Assembly: GCA_902796875.1 (NCBI GenBank)
Contig: CADBQT010000074.1
Coordinates: forward strand, 1-18,284
Source of the DNA: an uncultured Eubacteriales bacterium
Lineage (GTDB): Bacteria; Bacillota; Clostridia; Peptostreptococcales; Anaerovoracaceae
Direction: 5' to 3'
Length of the DNA: 18,284 nt
Shown here: positions 7,680 to 15,381 of the stretch, in pieces
How positions within the stretch are numbered: the first letter of the stretch is position 1
How the letters are laid out: the number at the start of each line of letters is the position of its first letter
The notes under the pieces: generated by a model
The model's input: only the letters and a program-made list of their open reading frames with translations
Database searches by the model: none
What the model was told of the DNA's origin: nothing
Position numbers and translations under genes: made by a program

Positions 7680-8903
7680 ATGATCGACTACGGGTATCTG
7701 TACAACCGAGAATACTACGGAGAGCTTCTGGGCGGGGAGCACTGCGTCAAAAGAACGCTGGGCAGCACCTCCGTGCCCGGCGGGATCGCGCTGCCTCACC
7801 GGGATATGGACGGTGAGATCTGCGGCGGACTTCTGGACAGCCGGGGAGAGTACGTGGACGGCTCCGGGATCCATAGAGGCATGGGCAGCGGATACGGGTA
7901 TTCCCGGGAAGAGGTGGAGGAGTGCGGGGAAGAGGTGGTCTTTCTCGGGCTCTGGCCGGAGGTCTGGGGACACTGTCTTACCGATAATCTGCGGAGGCTA
8001 TGGGTCCTGGAAAACGAAGAGTTCATGAATCGGTACGGCGGGCTGCGATTCGTCTACCTGCCCATGTACGGCATGAGTCCGGGAAAGAATTTCCGTGCCC
8101 TTCTGGATATGGCCGGTGTGGGAAAGATCCGCCTGGAGCCGGTGGAGAGGATCACCCGGTTCCGAAGCGTCATCCTTCCGGACGAGTGCTTCTGGAGAGA
8201 GGAGGACGGAAGCAGACGCTTCACGGAAGAATACCGGGCCATGATCGACAGGATCCGGGATCACGGGGAAGCCTGTTTCACGAAAACCGGTGACCGGAAG
8301 CTGTACTTTACCTACAGAAAGCATCCCGCTCTCCGCACCATAGGGGAACGGAGGCTGGAACGCTTTTTCGCCGGGCAGGGGTACCGGATCGTGTCCCCGG
8401 AGGAGTATTCCTTCTCCGAGCAGCTGAACATGCTGCTGAACTGCGAGGCTTTTGCCTCCACCGTAGGCTCCGGCTCCCATAACAGTATTTTTCTCCGGGA
8501 CGGGGCCAGGGTCCATCTGATCCCCAGAGGGGGATTCATCTCCGAGTACCAGCCCGCGCTGGATCAGGTCCATGAGCTGGACATCACCTATGTGGACGCC
8601 AGCCTTTCCCTGTATGCGGACCCCCGGGCTCCCTGGAACGGTCCCTTTTACTACGTGATCAGCCGTCAGCTTAAGGACTGTTTCGGCTGCTGCCGGGGCC
8701 GGGGAGGAAATCGGCTGGACGCATTGATCTACCGGGATCTCGCCCGGGCGATGAACGGAAGATGGGAGATGCCGGGGTATTACGAGGGGGTAATGAAGGA
8801 ATATTACCCCCTGGATCCCCGGTGGAAGCCCCGGGAAGACCTTCTGGTGAGGCTGTGCCGGAAACAGCGTGTACGGCGGCTGATCGGAAGGCTGTTTGGG
8901 TAG
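7680..8903 (+). CDS. GT61 (DUF563)-like glycosyltransferase
   Basis: This 407-residue protein resembles the GT61/DUF563 capsular polysaccharide transferase family. Supporting signs are LWPEVWGHCLTDNLRRLW at about 91–108, which matches the family's aromatic-His-x-L-x-D pattern; a central hinge region; KLYFTYRKHPALRTIGERRL at about 207–226; and EEYSFSEQLNMLLNCEAF followed by GSGSHNSIFL at 263–272, matching the acceptor-side glycine/serine-rich motif seen in this family. There is no signal peptide or membrane helix, so it should work in the cytoplasm or at the membrane face. It starts 4 bp after the previous gene with a weak AAGG site. Family assignment is by motif pattern. A notable inverted repeat lies in its 3' part (8772–8822). 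Confidence 0.75.
   Translation: MIDYGYLYNREYYGELLGGEHCVKRTLGSTSVPGGIALPHRDMDGEICGGLLDSRGEYVDGSGIHRGMGSGYGYSREEVEECGEEVVFLGLWPEVWGHCLTDNLRRLWVLENEEFMNRYGGLRFVYLPMYGMSPGKNFRALLDMAGVGKIRLEPVERITRFRSVILPDECFWREEDGSRRFTEEYRAMIDRIRDHGEACFTKTGDRKLYFTYRKHPALRTIGERRLERFFAGQGYRIVSPEEYSFSEQLNMLLNCEAFASTVGSGSHNSIFLRDGARVHLIPRGGFISEYQPALDQVHELDITYVDASLSLYADPRAPWNGPFYYVISRQLKDCFGCCRGRGGNRLDALIYRDLARAMNGRWEMPGYYEGVMKEYYPLDPRWKPREDLLVRLCRKQRVRRLIGRLFG
8772..8822 (+). repeat. Two-tier inverted repeat inside the GT61-like gene
   Basis: An exact 10-bp inverted repeat, AGGGGGTAAT at 8785–8794 and ATTACCCCCT at 8803–8812, encloses an 8-base loop. An outer exact 6-bp pair, CCGGGG at 8772–8777 and CCCCGG at 8817–8822, surrounds it across an internal loop. 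In RNA this would make a strong hairpin about 110 bases before the start of the next gene. No U-tract follows, so it is not a standard terminator. It may be a processing, pausing or stability element, or just coding coincidence. Confidence 0.6.
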
Positions 8904-8919
8904 AAAGAGGATGGATCAC

Positions 8920-10248
8920 ATGAAGAGACTGGAGGAAATGCGGGACAGGCTGATCGAAAAAAACGGCCGGGCATTCCGCATTTACGCAGATTATTATTGG
9001 ATGAAGCAGGGCATCCGGAAAAGGCGGGGCAGGAAGACAGAGGAGGACAGAGCCGTGACGTTTGCCCGGGACCTTGAGGAAATGATCCGGATCGCCTGCA
9101 CCTGGGGAGGGAAATTTTACGGACGGGATATTCTGGAGGAGATGGGAGAAGATCCCCGGCGGAGGATCCTTTTCGTGTCCCATGAATTGTCTCTGACCGG
9201 AGCGCCGGTAGCCCTTCTCGGCATGATCCGCGCCTTTCGCCGGAGAGGGTGGCAGCCGGTGGTCATTTGCCGGGAGGACGGCCCCCTGGGACAGGACGCT
9301 GCCGACGAAGGGATCCCGGTCATCGTGATCCCGGGGCTGTTTCAGACGGATTTTACGGCCCGGGTGAGGCCGCTTTTCCGGGCTGTCGTCGTCAACACCA
9401 TCGAGAGCGCGCCGGCGGTCAGGCAGATCGACGGAACCGATACGCCGGTGATCTGGTGGATCCACGAATCCCAGGCGGTTTACGGCAGGAAAAACGCCAT
9501 GCTCATGCCCCGGTCCGTCTCGGATAATGTCCACGTGTGCTGCGTGGGAGAGTATGCCCGGAAGCTGCTGCTGACCAGAGCGCCCCGGTACAAAGCGGAG
9601 CTCCTTTTGTATCATTCCCAGGATCTGGCCGCTCATCCGGAAAGCACATCTTCTCCCCGGGAAAAAGGCATGGGGTCCGGGGACGTCTATCTTTCCATCG
9701 GGACCATCGGAGAGCGAAAAGGACAGGACGTTCTGCTGGACGCCATCGAACTGCTTCCCGAGAAGGTCCTCTCCGGGACCCGGTTTGCCTTTGCGGGAAA
9801 AACGGAAGATCCCGCGCTGGGGCAGCGGATCCTGAGCAAAAGCCGGAAGGATCCGGACCGGATCATCTGTCTCGGCGAACGGAAGAGAGAGGAGATGGCC
9901 GGGATCTATGGGGACTGCCGCTGGCTGGTCTGCTCTTCCCGGGATGACCCCATGCCCATGGTGATCGCCGAAGCCATGTCGCTGGGGATCCCCTGCATCT
10001 GCTCATCCGGCACAGGGTCGGCTCCGATCATCAGGGATCAGGACGCAGGGATGGTGTATGACGGCGATGATCCGGGGGAGCTGGCGAAGAAGATCGCGGA
10101 ATCCTTCGAGATCTCCGAGGAGCGCTATGGGGAGCTTTCCGCCAATGCCCGGCAGGCGTATGAATCCATCTTCAGTGAAGAGGCTTTTGAGAAGAGGATC
10201 GACCGGATCATCGAAAGGATCACGGCAAATCCGATGAGCGACCGGTAA
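8920..10248 (+). CDS. GT4 family glycosyltransferase
   Basis: This is a GT-B fold retaining glycosyltransferase, the last gene of the polysaccharide block. The start at 8920 (442 residues) is chosen because AGAGG at 8906–8910 sits 9 bp upstream; the ATG at 8911 is in the same frame but touches that site, and a TTG at 8896 would overlap the previous gene. Residues 1–78 form a charged helical extension. The N-terminal Rossmann domain starts with RRILFVSHELSLTGAPVALL at about 81–100, where the GxxAP-type loop is typical of GT4. The C-terminal donor domain has SIGTIGERKGQD at about 258–269 and DDPMPMVIAEAM at about 342–353. The latter is the E-x7-E donor motif with Asp in place of the first Glu. 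The specific sugar is unknown. Confidence 0.86.
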   Translation: MKRLEEMRDRLIEKNGRAFRIYADYYWMKQGIRKRRGRKTEEDRAVTFARDLEEMIRIACTWGGKFYGRDILEEMGEDPRRRILFVSHELSLTGAPVALLGMIRAFRRRGWQPVVICREDGPLGQDAADEGIPVIVIPGLFQTDFTARVRPLFRAVVVNTIESAPAVRQIDGTDTPVIWWIHESQAVYGRKNAMLMPRSVSDNVHVCCVGEYARKLLLTRAPRYKAELLLYHSQDLAAHPESTSSPREKGMGSGDVYLSIGTIGERKGQDVLLDAIELLPEKVLSGTRFAFAGKTEDPALGQRILSKSRKDPDRIICLGERKREEMAGIYGDCRWLVCSSRDDPMPMVIAEAMSLGIPCICSSGTGSAPIIRDQDAGMVYDGDDPGELAKKIAESFEISEERYGELSANARQAYESIFSEEAFEKRIDRIIERITANPMSDR

Positions 10249-10279
10249 ACAAACGTGTTGTCACTGGTCCGGTTTTTTT
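10240..10279 (+). terminator. Probable rho-independent terminator of the polysaccharide operon
   Basis: GACCGGT at 10240–10246 pairs with ACTGGTC at 10263–10269 with one G-U pair; alternatively ACCGG at 10241–10245 pairs exactly with CCGGT at 10269–10273. Seven T follow at 10273–10279. The left arm overlaps the stop codon of the GT4 gene. The loop is long (16 bases or more) and the stem short, so termination may be partial. It shares bases with the promoter described next. Confidence 0.6.
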
Positions 10280-10286
10280 GTACAAT
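10258..10286 (+). promoter_or_regulatory. Sigma-A-type promoter for the cdaA–glmS operon
   Basis: TTGTCA at 10258–10263 (one mismatch to TTGACA) and TACAAT at 10281–10286 (one mismatch to TATAAT) are separated by exactly 17 bp. Transcription should start near 10293, giving a leader of about 35 bases before the cdaA start codon, too short for a riboswitch. The -35 box and most of the spacer lie inside the terminator of the upstream operon. An AGGAGA ribosome binding site at 10317–10322 follows. Confidence 0.75.
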
Positions 10287-10327
10287 AAATGTAAGAAGAT
10301 CCATCGATAACCAATCAGGAGAACAGG

Positions 10328-11197
10328 GTGCACGAAATACTAGCTAACGCATTTTCCGGCTTTTCCATTATCGACGCGATAGATATCCTTATCGTGTCTT
10401 TTGTGGTTTACAAAATCCTGGGATTCATCGTCCAGACCCGGGCGGAACAGATCATCAAGGGCGTGGTCGTCCTGATCATCGCCCTCATCGTCTCGGACAT
10501 GCTGAATCTCTATACCCTGAACTGGATGTGCCGGGGCGCCGTCGCATTGGGTGCCGTCGCCATCCTCATCGTGTTCCAGCCGGAGCTTCGGAGAGCGCTG
10601 GAATACATGGGCCGGGGCAGTTTCGTGCGCAGCGCGTTCATACAGGAAGACAAGGAATTCATCAAGAAGAGCATCAATCAGGTGACCAGGGCGGTGGAGA
10701 ATTTCTCCGCCGATCGTGTGGGCGCTTTGCTGGTCTTTGAGGGCCAGACCGTGCTGGAGGACATCGTGGAGACGGGGACCGTCCTGGACGCGGAGGTCTC
10801 GGAGCAGCTCCTGGGGAACATCTTCTACGAGGGATCGCCCCTTCACGACGGCGCGGTCATCATCCGCAACGGCAAGATCCACGCCGCGGGATGCGTCCTT
10901 CCCCTCACCGGCAAGCAGGACATCGAGAGCAGCCTGGGGACGAGACACCGGGCGGGCCTGGGCATCACCGAGCATTCCGATGCCCTGACCATCATCGTGT
11001 CCGAGGAAACGGGGATCATCTCCATAGCCAGGGACGGCCACCTGGAGCGGTTCGTGGATTCCCGGGCGGTGGAGAAGAGCCTGCTGGATTTCTATCTCCA
11101 GCGGACCGATCTTTCGGAGACCATCGAGAAGATCCCCTGGGCCAAAGGCCTGGTGTCCAGAGTGAAGAAAGGAGGGGATGACCGTGCTGAAAAATAA
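10328..11197 (+). CDS. cdaA: Diadenylate cyclase CdaA (c-di-AMP synthase)
   Basis: CdaA condenses two ATP into the second messenger c-di-AMP, which controls potassium and osmotic balance and cell-wall homeostasis in Bacillota. The 289-residue protein has the expected layout: three N-terminal membrane helices (about 14–34, 42–58 and 66–84), a coiled linker, and a DAC domain. The catalytic motifs are intact: Asp-Gly-Ala at 174–176 in PLHDGAVII and Arg-His-Arg at 206–208 in GTRHRAGLG. Translation starts at a GTG, chosen because AGGAGA ends 5 bp upstream and no other start lies nearby. It is the first gene of its operon and overlaps the next gene by about 20 bp. CdaR and GlmM, encoded next, are known partners or regulators of CdaA in other Bacillota. 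Confidence 0.96.
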   Translation: MHEILANAFSGFSIIDAIDILIVSFVVYKILGFIVQTRAEQIIKGVVVLIIALIVSDMLNLYTLNWMCRGAVALGAVAILIVFQPELRRALEYMGRGSFVRSAFIQEDKEFIKKSINQVTRAVENFSADRVGALLVFEGQTVLEDIVETGTVLDAEVSEQLLGNIFYEGSPLHDGAVIIRNGKIHAAGCVLPLTGKQDIESSLGTRHRAGLGITEHSDALTIIVSEETGIISIARDGHLERFVDSRAVEKSLLDFYLQRTDLSETIEKIPWAKGLVSRVKKGGDDRAEK

Positions 11198-11564
11198 GAC
11201 CGTTCAGATCGTCCTGTCCCTCCTGATCGGGATCGCCCTGTGGCTCTATGTGGTGGGTAATGTGAACCCGGAGATCAGCGCCACGATCCATGGGATCCAG
11301 GTGGAGAAGATCAACGAGGACACGTTGGAAGACATGGACCTGGAGGCCACGCTGGAGAGTCCCAAGATCGTGGATGTGGTCATCAAGGGCAGCCGTTCCG
11401 ATGTGAACGAGGCCAAGAAGAGCGACATCAAGGCAGTGGTGGATGTATCCAACTGCAACTACGGGGAGAACGAAGGCCCTGTGGAGATCGAATTCCCCGA
11501 CGAAGTCAGCGGGGTCAAAGTAGACAGCATATCAGTGGAAACGGCACATTTTACCGTGAAATAG
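11178..11564 (+). CDS. cdaR: Short CdaR/YbbR-domain protein
   Basis: CdaR is a membrane-anchored regulator of CdaA. The protein has an N-terminal membrane helix (about 9–28, QIVLSLLIGIALWLYVVG) and then one extracellular YbbR-like repeat of about 85–90 residues that ends the protein. Typical CdaR proteins carry three or four such repeats and are several hundred residues long, so at 128 residues this is strikingly short. It does not look broken: the stop is followed directly by a good ribosome binding site for glmM, with no leftover YbbR-like coding. GGAGG at 11171–11175 is only 2 bp from the ATG at 11178 but 8 bp from an in-frame GTG at 11184, so the true start may be 11184. It overlaps cdaA by about 20 bp, which suggests coupled synthesis. 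Confidence 0.82.
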   Translation: MTVLKNKTVQIVLSLLIGIALWLYVVGNVNPEISATIHGIQVEKINEDTLEDMDLEATLESPKIVDVVIKGSRSDVNEAKKSDIKAVVDVSNCNYGENEGPVEIEFPDEVSGVKVDSISVETAHFTVK

Positions 11565-11583
11565 ACATTTCGGAGAGAAGGGT

Positions 11584-12933
11584 ATGAACAGATTATTCGG
11601 AACAGACGGCGTGCGGGGAGTGGCGAATTCGGAACTGACTCCCGAGCTTGCCTTTAAGCTGGGCAAAGCCGGCGGCCACGTGCTGAGCAAAAGCAAGAAA
11701 GGCCCGATCTTCCTGATCGGCAAAGACACCCGGCTCAGCGGTGACATGCTGGAGGACGCCTTGAGCGCCGGGATCACCGCCGTCGGCGGCAACGTGATCA
11801 AAGTGGGCGTGCTGCCCACCCCGGCCATCGCCTATCTGGTGAGGGCCTACAACGCGGATGCCGGCGTGGTCATCAGCGCATCCCACAACCCCTTCGAATA
11901 CAACGGGATCAAATTCTTCAACGGCGAAGGATTCAAGCTGGACGACGATCTTGAAGATGACATCGAAGACATCATCCTGCGGGACATCGACGTGAACAGC
12001 CACATCACCGGCGATGCCATCGGCCGCTGTCTGGATGCGGACGATGACGCGGAGGAAAAGTATGCCGGCTTCCTGAAGTCCACCATCGACACGGACATCT
12101 CCGGAGTCAAGGTGGTGCTGGACTGCGCCAACGGCGCCGCATACCAGGTGGCGGAGAAAGTCTACCGGGACCTGGGGGCCAAAGTCCACGTCATCGGCAA
12201 CCGGCCCAACGGGATGAATATCAACTCCCGGTGCGGATCCACCCATCCGGAGAATCTGCAGAAAGCCGTTGTGGAAGAAGGGGCCCTCCTGGGCATGGCC
12301 TATGACGGGGATGCGGACAGACTCATCGCTGTGGACGAGCGGGGAAGAGTCATCGACGGAGACAAGCTGATCTGCATCTGCGCCGGCATGATGAAGGAAA
12401 AGGGACTCCTCTTCGAGGACCGGGTCACGGCCACGGTCATGAGCAACATCGGATTCCATAAGAGAATGAAGGAAATGGGCTGCCAGGTCGACGTGACCGG
12501 CGTGGGCGACCGGTACGTCCTGGAGAGCATGAGAAAGACGGGCTGTACCATCGGCGGCGAGCAGTCGGGCCACATCATCTTCCTGAACCATACCACCACG
12601 GGAGACGGGATCCTGTCGTCCCTCCAGCTTTTGCAGGCGGTCCTCAACTCGGGGAAGAGCCCGGCGGAGCTGGCGGACGAGATCGAGATCTTCCCCCAGG
12701 TGCTGAAGAACGCCCGGGTGAAAAACGAAAACAAAAACAAGTTCATGCTGAATCCCGACGTGAAGGCGGCCATTGACAGGGTGGAAGCCGAGATCGAAGG
12801 TCAGGGCCGCGTCCTGATCCGTCCTTCCGGGACGGAGCCGGTGGCCCGGGTAATGATCGAGGGACAGGATGTAGAGCATATCACAGGACTGGCGGAGGAT
12901 CTGGCCAGACTGATCACGAAGCATTTCGGCTAG
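11584..12933 (+). CDS. glmM: Phosphoglucosamine mutase GlmM
   Basis: GlmM converts glucosamine-6-phosphate to glucosamine-1-phosphate on the route to UDP-GlcNAc, the precursor of peptidoglycan and other surface polymers. The 449-residue length is normal. All four family sites are visible: the phosphorylated Ser100 in SASHNP at 98–103, the metal-binding DGDADR at 241–246, the sugar-binding GEQSGH at 325–330, and the phosphate-binding RPSGTEP at 413–419. The N-terminus MNRLFGTDGVRG is also characteristic. It lies 19 bp after cdaR with a GGAGAGAAGG ribosome binding region. In other Bacillota GlmM binds CdaA and inhibits c-di-AMP synthesis, so this order probably encodes an interacting set. Confidence 0.97.
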   Translation: MNRLFGTDGVRGVANSELTPELAFKLGKAGGHVLSKSKKGPIFLIGKDTRLSGDMLEDALSAGITAVGGNVIKVGVLPTPAIAYLVRAYNADAGVVISASHNPFEYNGIKFFNGEGFKLDDDLEDDIEDIILRDIDVNSHITGDAIGRCLDADDDAEEKYAGFLKSTIDTDISGVKVVLDCANGAAYQVAEKVYRDLGAKVHVIGNRPNGMNINSRCGSTHPENLQKAVVEEGALLGMAYDGDADRLIAVDERGRVIDGDKLICICAGMMKEKGLLFEDRVTATVMSNIGFHKRMKEMGCQVDVTGVGDRYVLESMRKTGCTIGGEQSGHIIFLNHTTTGDGILSSLQLLQAVLNSGKSPAELADEIEIFPQVLKNARVKNENKNKFMLNPDVKAAIDRVEAEIEGQGRVLIRPSGTEPVARVMIEGQDVEHITGLAEDLARLITKHFG

Positions 12934-12947
12934 GAGGTTAAAACTAT

Positions 12948-14795
12948 ATGTGCGGAATCGTAGGATTTGTCGGAGAGGAACATGCGAAGGAACGGATCGT
13001 CGAGGGATTGAAGCGGCTCGAGTACCGGGGATACGACTCGGCGGGGATCGCTCTGCCCATCGACGGCAGGATCGAGATCAGAAAACACGTGGGTGAGCTG
13101 GAGAATCTGGAAAAGATCATCGCCGACCCCACCTTCGATGCGGCGGCAGGCATCGGCCACACCCGCTGGGCGACCCACGGAGCCCCTTCGGATGTGAACG
13201 CCCATCCCCACGGCAACCAGGATAATTCCATCGCCATCGTCCACAACGGGATCATCGAGAACTATCAGGAGATCCGGGAGTGGCTCTCCACGGAGTACGG
13301 CGTCCGGTTCAAGTCGGATACGGACTCGGAGGTCATCGCCCACCTGATCGGCATCTACTACGACGGGGATCTCCACAAGGCCATGAACAAGGCCGTGGAG
13401 GACATGAAGGGGGCCTACGCCGTGTGCGCCATCGCGGCGGCGGAGCCGGACAAGATCGTCGCCGTCCGTAAAGACGCTCCCCTGGTGGCGGGCCTGGGCA
13501 ACGGATGCAACTTCATCGCCTCCGACATCCCGGCCATGCTCAAGTACATCAAGGAATTCTACACCATCGAAAACAACGAGACGGTGGTGCTCACCAAGGA
13601 CGACATCACCATCTACAACGAGAAGGGTGAGAAGGTGAAGCGGGACGTGCTCCACGTGAGCTGGGACGCGGACGCCGCCGAGAAGGAAGGCTACGAGCAC
13701 TTCATGCTCAAGGAGATCCACGAGCAGCCCAAGGGCATCAGCGAGACCCTCCTTCGCCGGCTGGACGCCAACGGCAATGTGGTGCTGGACGGCATCTCCA
13801 TGAGCAAGGAAGATATCGAGAAACTGGACCGGATCTACATCGTCGCCTGCGGCACCGCCTATCACGCCGGCCTGGTGGGCAAATCCATCATCGAGAAGCT
13901 GGTGAAGGTGCCCGTGGAGGTGGATGTGGCTTCCGAATTCCGCTACCGGGATCCCTTCGTGGATGACCGGACCCTGTTCATCGCCATCAGCCAGTCCGGA
14001 GAGACCCAGGATACCCTTCAGTCCCTTCGGGAAGCAAAGGCAAAGGGGGCGAGGATCCTCTCCGTGGTCAACGTGGTGGGAAGCTCCGTTGCCAGAGAAT
14101 CCGACGACGTCTTCTACACCTGGGCGGGACCGGAGATCGCTGTAGCCTCCACCAAGGCCTACACCACCCAGCTGATCTGCATGTACCTCATCGCCATGTA
14201 CATGGGCAGGACCAGAGGGACCCTCTCCCAGGAGGATCACGACCGGCTCCTGGGCGAGCTGAAGGCTCTCCCGGAGAAGGTGGAACAGATCTTCCAGTCG
14301 GAGGAAAAGCTGGCCTACCTGGCGAAGAAATACCAGTACAAGGAACACATCTTCTTCATCGGCCGGGGCATGGATGCCGGCGTGGCCTATGAAGGATCAT
14401 TGAAACTGAAAGAGATCTCCTACATCCACTCCTTCGCCATCGCGGCGGGTGAACTGAAGCACGGGACCATCGCCCTGATGGATCCAACGGTGCTGGTCAT
14501 CGCTCTGGCGACCCAGGATGGAAAGATCGGAGAGGACAGCCTTTACGACAAAATGGTCTCCAACATCGTGGAGGTCACCTCCCGGGGAGCCCGGGTCATC
14601 GCCCTGGTCAAGGACGGGATGGAAAAGGTGGAGCAGATCTCCGACGAGGTGATCTACATCCCCCGGTGCGCCGACGAGGTGGCGCCGGTGCTGTCGGTCA
14701 TCCCCCTGCAGATCTTTGCCTACTACGTGGCCAAAGAGCGGGGCGAGAACATCGACAAGCCGAGAAATCTGGCCAAGTCCGTTACCGTAGAGTAA
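12948..14795 (+). CDS. glmS: Glutamine–fructose-6-phosphate aminotransferase GlmS
   Basis: GlmS makes glucosamine-6-phosphate from fructose-6-phosphate and glutamine, the first committed step of amino-sugar synthesis. After Met removal Cys2 is the N-terminal glutaminase nucleophile (MCGIVGFVG). HTRWATHG at 71–78 and the NGIIENY stretch at 100–106 complete the glutaminase domain. Two sugar isomerase domains follow, with ACGTAYHAG at 300–308, ISQSGETQDT at 347–356, ASTKAYTTQ at 400–408, and the conserved C-terminus KPRNLAKSVTVE. The 615 residues are full length. AGGAGG at 12932–12937 overlaps the glmM stop and lies 10 bp from the start. The 14-bp gap leaves no space for a glmS ribozyme, so feedback by that route is absent here. 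Confidence 0.97.
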   Translation: MCGIVGFVGEEHAKERIVEGLKRLEYRGYDSAGIALPIDGRIEIRKHVGELENLEKIIADPTFDAAAGIGHTRWATHGAPSDVNAHPHGNQDNSIAIVHNGIIENYQEIREWLSTEYGVRFKSDTDSEVIAHLIGIYYDGDLHKAMNKAVEDMKGAYAVCAIAAAEPDKIVAVRKDAPLVAGLGNGCNFIASDIPAMLKYIKEFYTIENNETVVLTKDDITIYNEKGEKVKRDVLHVSWDADAAEKEGYEHFMLKEIHEQPKGISETLLRRLDANGNVVLDGISMSKEDIEKLDRIYIVACGTAYHAGLVGKSIIEKLVKVPVEVDVASEFRYRDPFVDDRTLFIAISQSGETQDTLQSLREAKAKGARILSVVNVVGSSVARESDDVFYTWAGPEIAVASTKAYTTQLICMYLIAMYMGRTRGTLSQEDHDRLLGELKALPEKVEQIFQSEEKLAYLAKKYQYKEHIFFIGRGMDAGVAYEGSLKLKEISYIHSFAIAAGELKHGTIALMDPTVLVIALATQDGKIGEDSLYDKMVSNIVEVTSRGARVIALVKDGMEKVEQISDEVIYIPRCADEVAPVLSVIPLQIFAYYVAKERGENIDKPRNLAKSVTVE

Positions 14796-14829
14796 TTCCA
14801 TATAACCGTATCGAATAGGAGGAAATGAG

Positions 14830-15381
14830 ATGTTTTTTCTGATTATCCTGATCATTGCCATCTGCATCGCCATCTGGTGCGTGACCGCCTACAACGGATT
14901 CATCAAGGGCAAGAACAGTATCGATGAGGCCTACTCCACCATGGACGTCTACATGAAGAAGCGTTTCGATCTGATCCCCAATCTGGTGGAGACGGTCAAA
15001 GGCTATGCGGCCCACGAGAAGGACACCCTTCAGGCGGTGGTCGCCGCCAGAAGCCAGGTCCAGTCCGCAGGCTCTGAGGAAGAGCGGATGCAGGCGGAGA
15101 ACAACCTGACGGGAACCCTGAAATCCCTGTTCGCCGTGGCGGAAGCCTATCCCGACCTGAAGGCCAACGCCAACTTTATGGACCTGCAGGCCCAGATGAA
15201 ACAGGTGGAGGACGAGATCGCCAACTCGAGAAAGTACTACAACGGATGCGTCAAGGCGTACAACAACCGTTGCCAGACCTTCCCGTCCAGCATCCTGGCA
15301 GGAATGTTCCACTTTGAACCGAGAACCATGTTTGAGGTCTCCAGCGAAGAGGAGAGAGAAAATGTCAAGGTCGAATTCTAA
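14830..15381 (+). CDS. LemA family protein
   Basis: This 183-residue protein has the LemA layout: an N-terminal membrane helix (about 2–22, FFLIILIIAICIAIWCVTAYN) followed by a helical bundle. Family marks are the NSIDEAYSTMDVYMKKRFDLIPNLVETVKGYA stretch at about 29–60, and NNRCQTFPSSILAGMFHFEP near the C-terminus. The biochemical role of LemA proteins is not established. They are often found next to genes for membrane proteins of unknown function, as here. AGGAGG at 14817–14822 supports the start; an ATG at 14825 is out of frame. It is 34 bp after glmS with no terminator between them, so it is probably part of the same transcript, and it overlaps the next gene by 20 bp. Confidence 0.92.
   Translation: MFFLIILIIAICIAIWCVTAYNGFIKGKNSIDEAYSTMDVYMKKRFDLIPNLVETVKGYAAHEKDTLQAVVAARSQVQSAGSEEERMQAENNLTGTLKSLFAVAEAYPDLKANANFMDLQAQMKQVEDEIANSRKYYNGCVKAYNNRCQTFPSSILAGMFHFEPRTMFEVSSEEERENVKVEF

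Noticed and set aside
10287..10327. Possible riboswitch in the cdaA leader
   Set aside because: The leader from the predicted start is only about 35 bases and shows no stable hairpin, too short for known riboswitch classes.
11593..14348. Long - strand open frames opposite glmM and glmS (443 and 472 codons)
   Set aside because: Codon-usage mirrors of two highly conserved enzymes; no ribosome binding site or protein family signal.
14796..14829. Possible promoter (TATAAC at 14801) or terminator between glmS and lemA
   Set aside because: No matching -35 box at 16–18 bp, and only a 4-bp ATTC/GAAT pairing without a U-tract. The gap mainly holds the lemA ribosome binding site.
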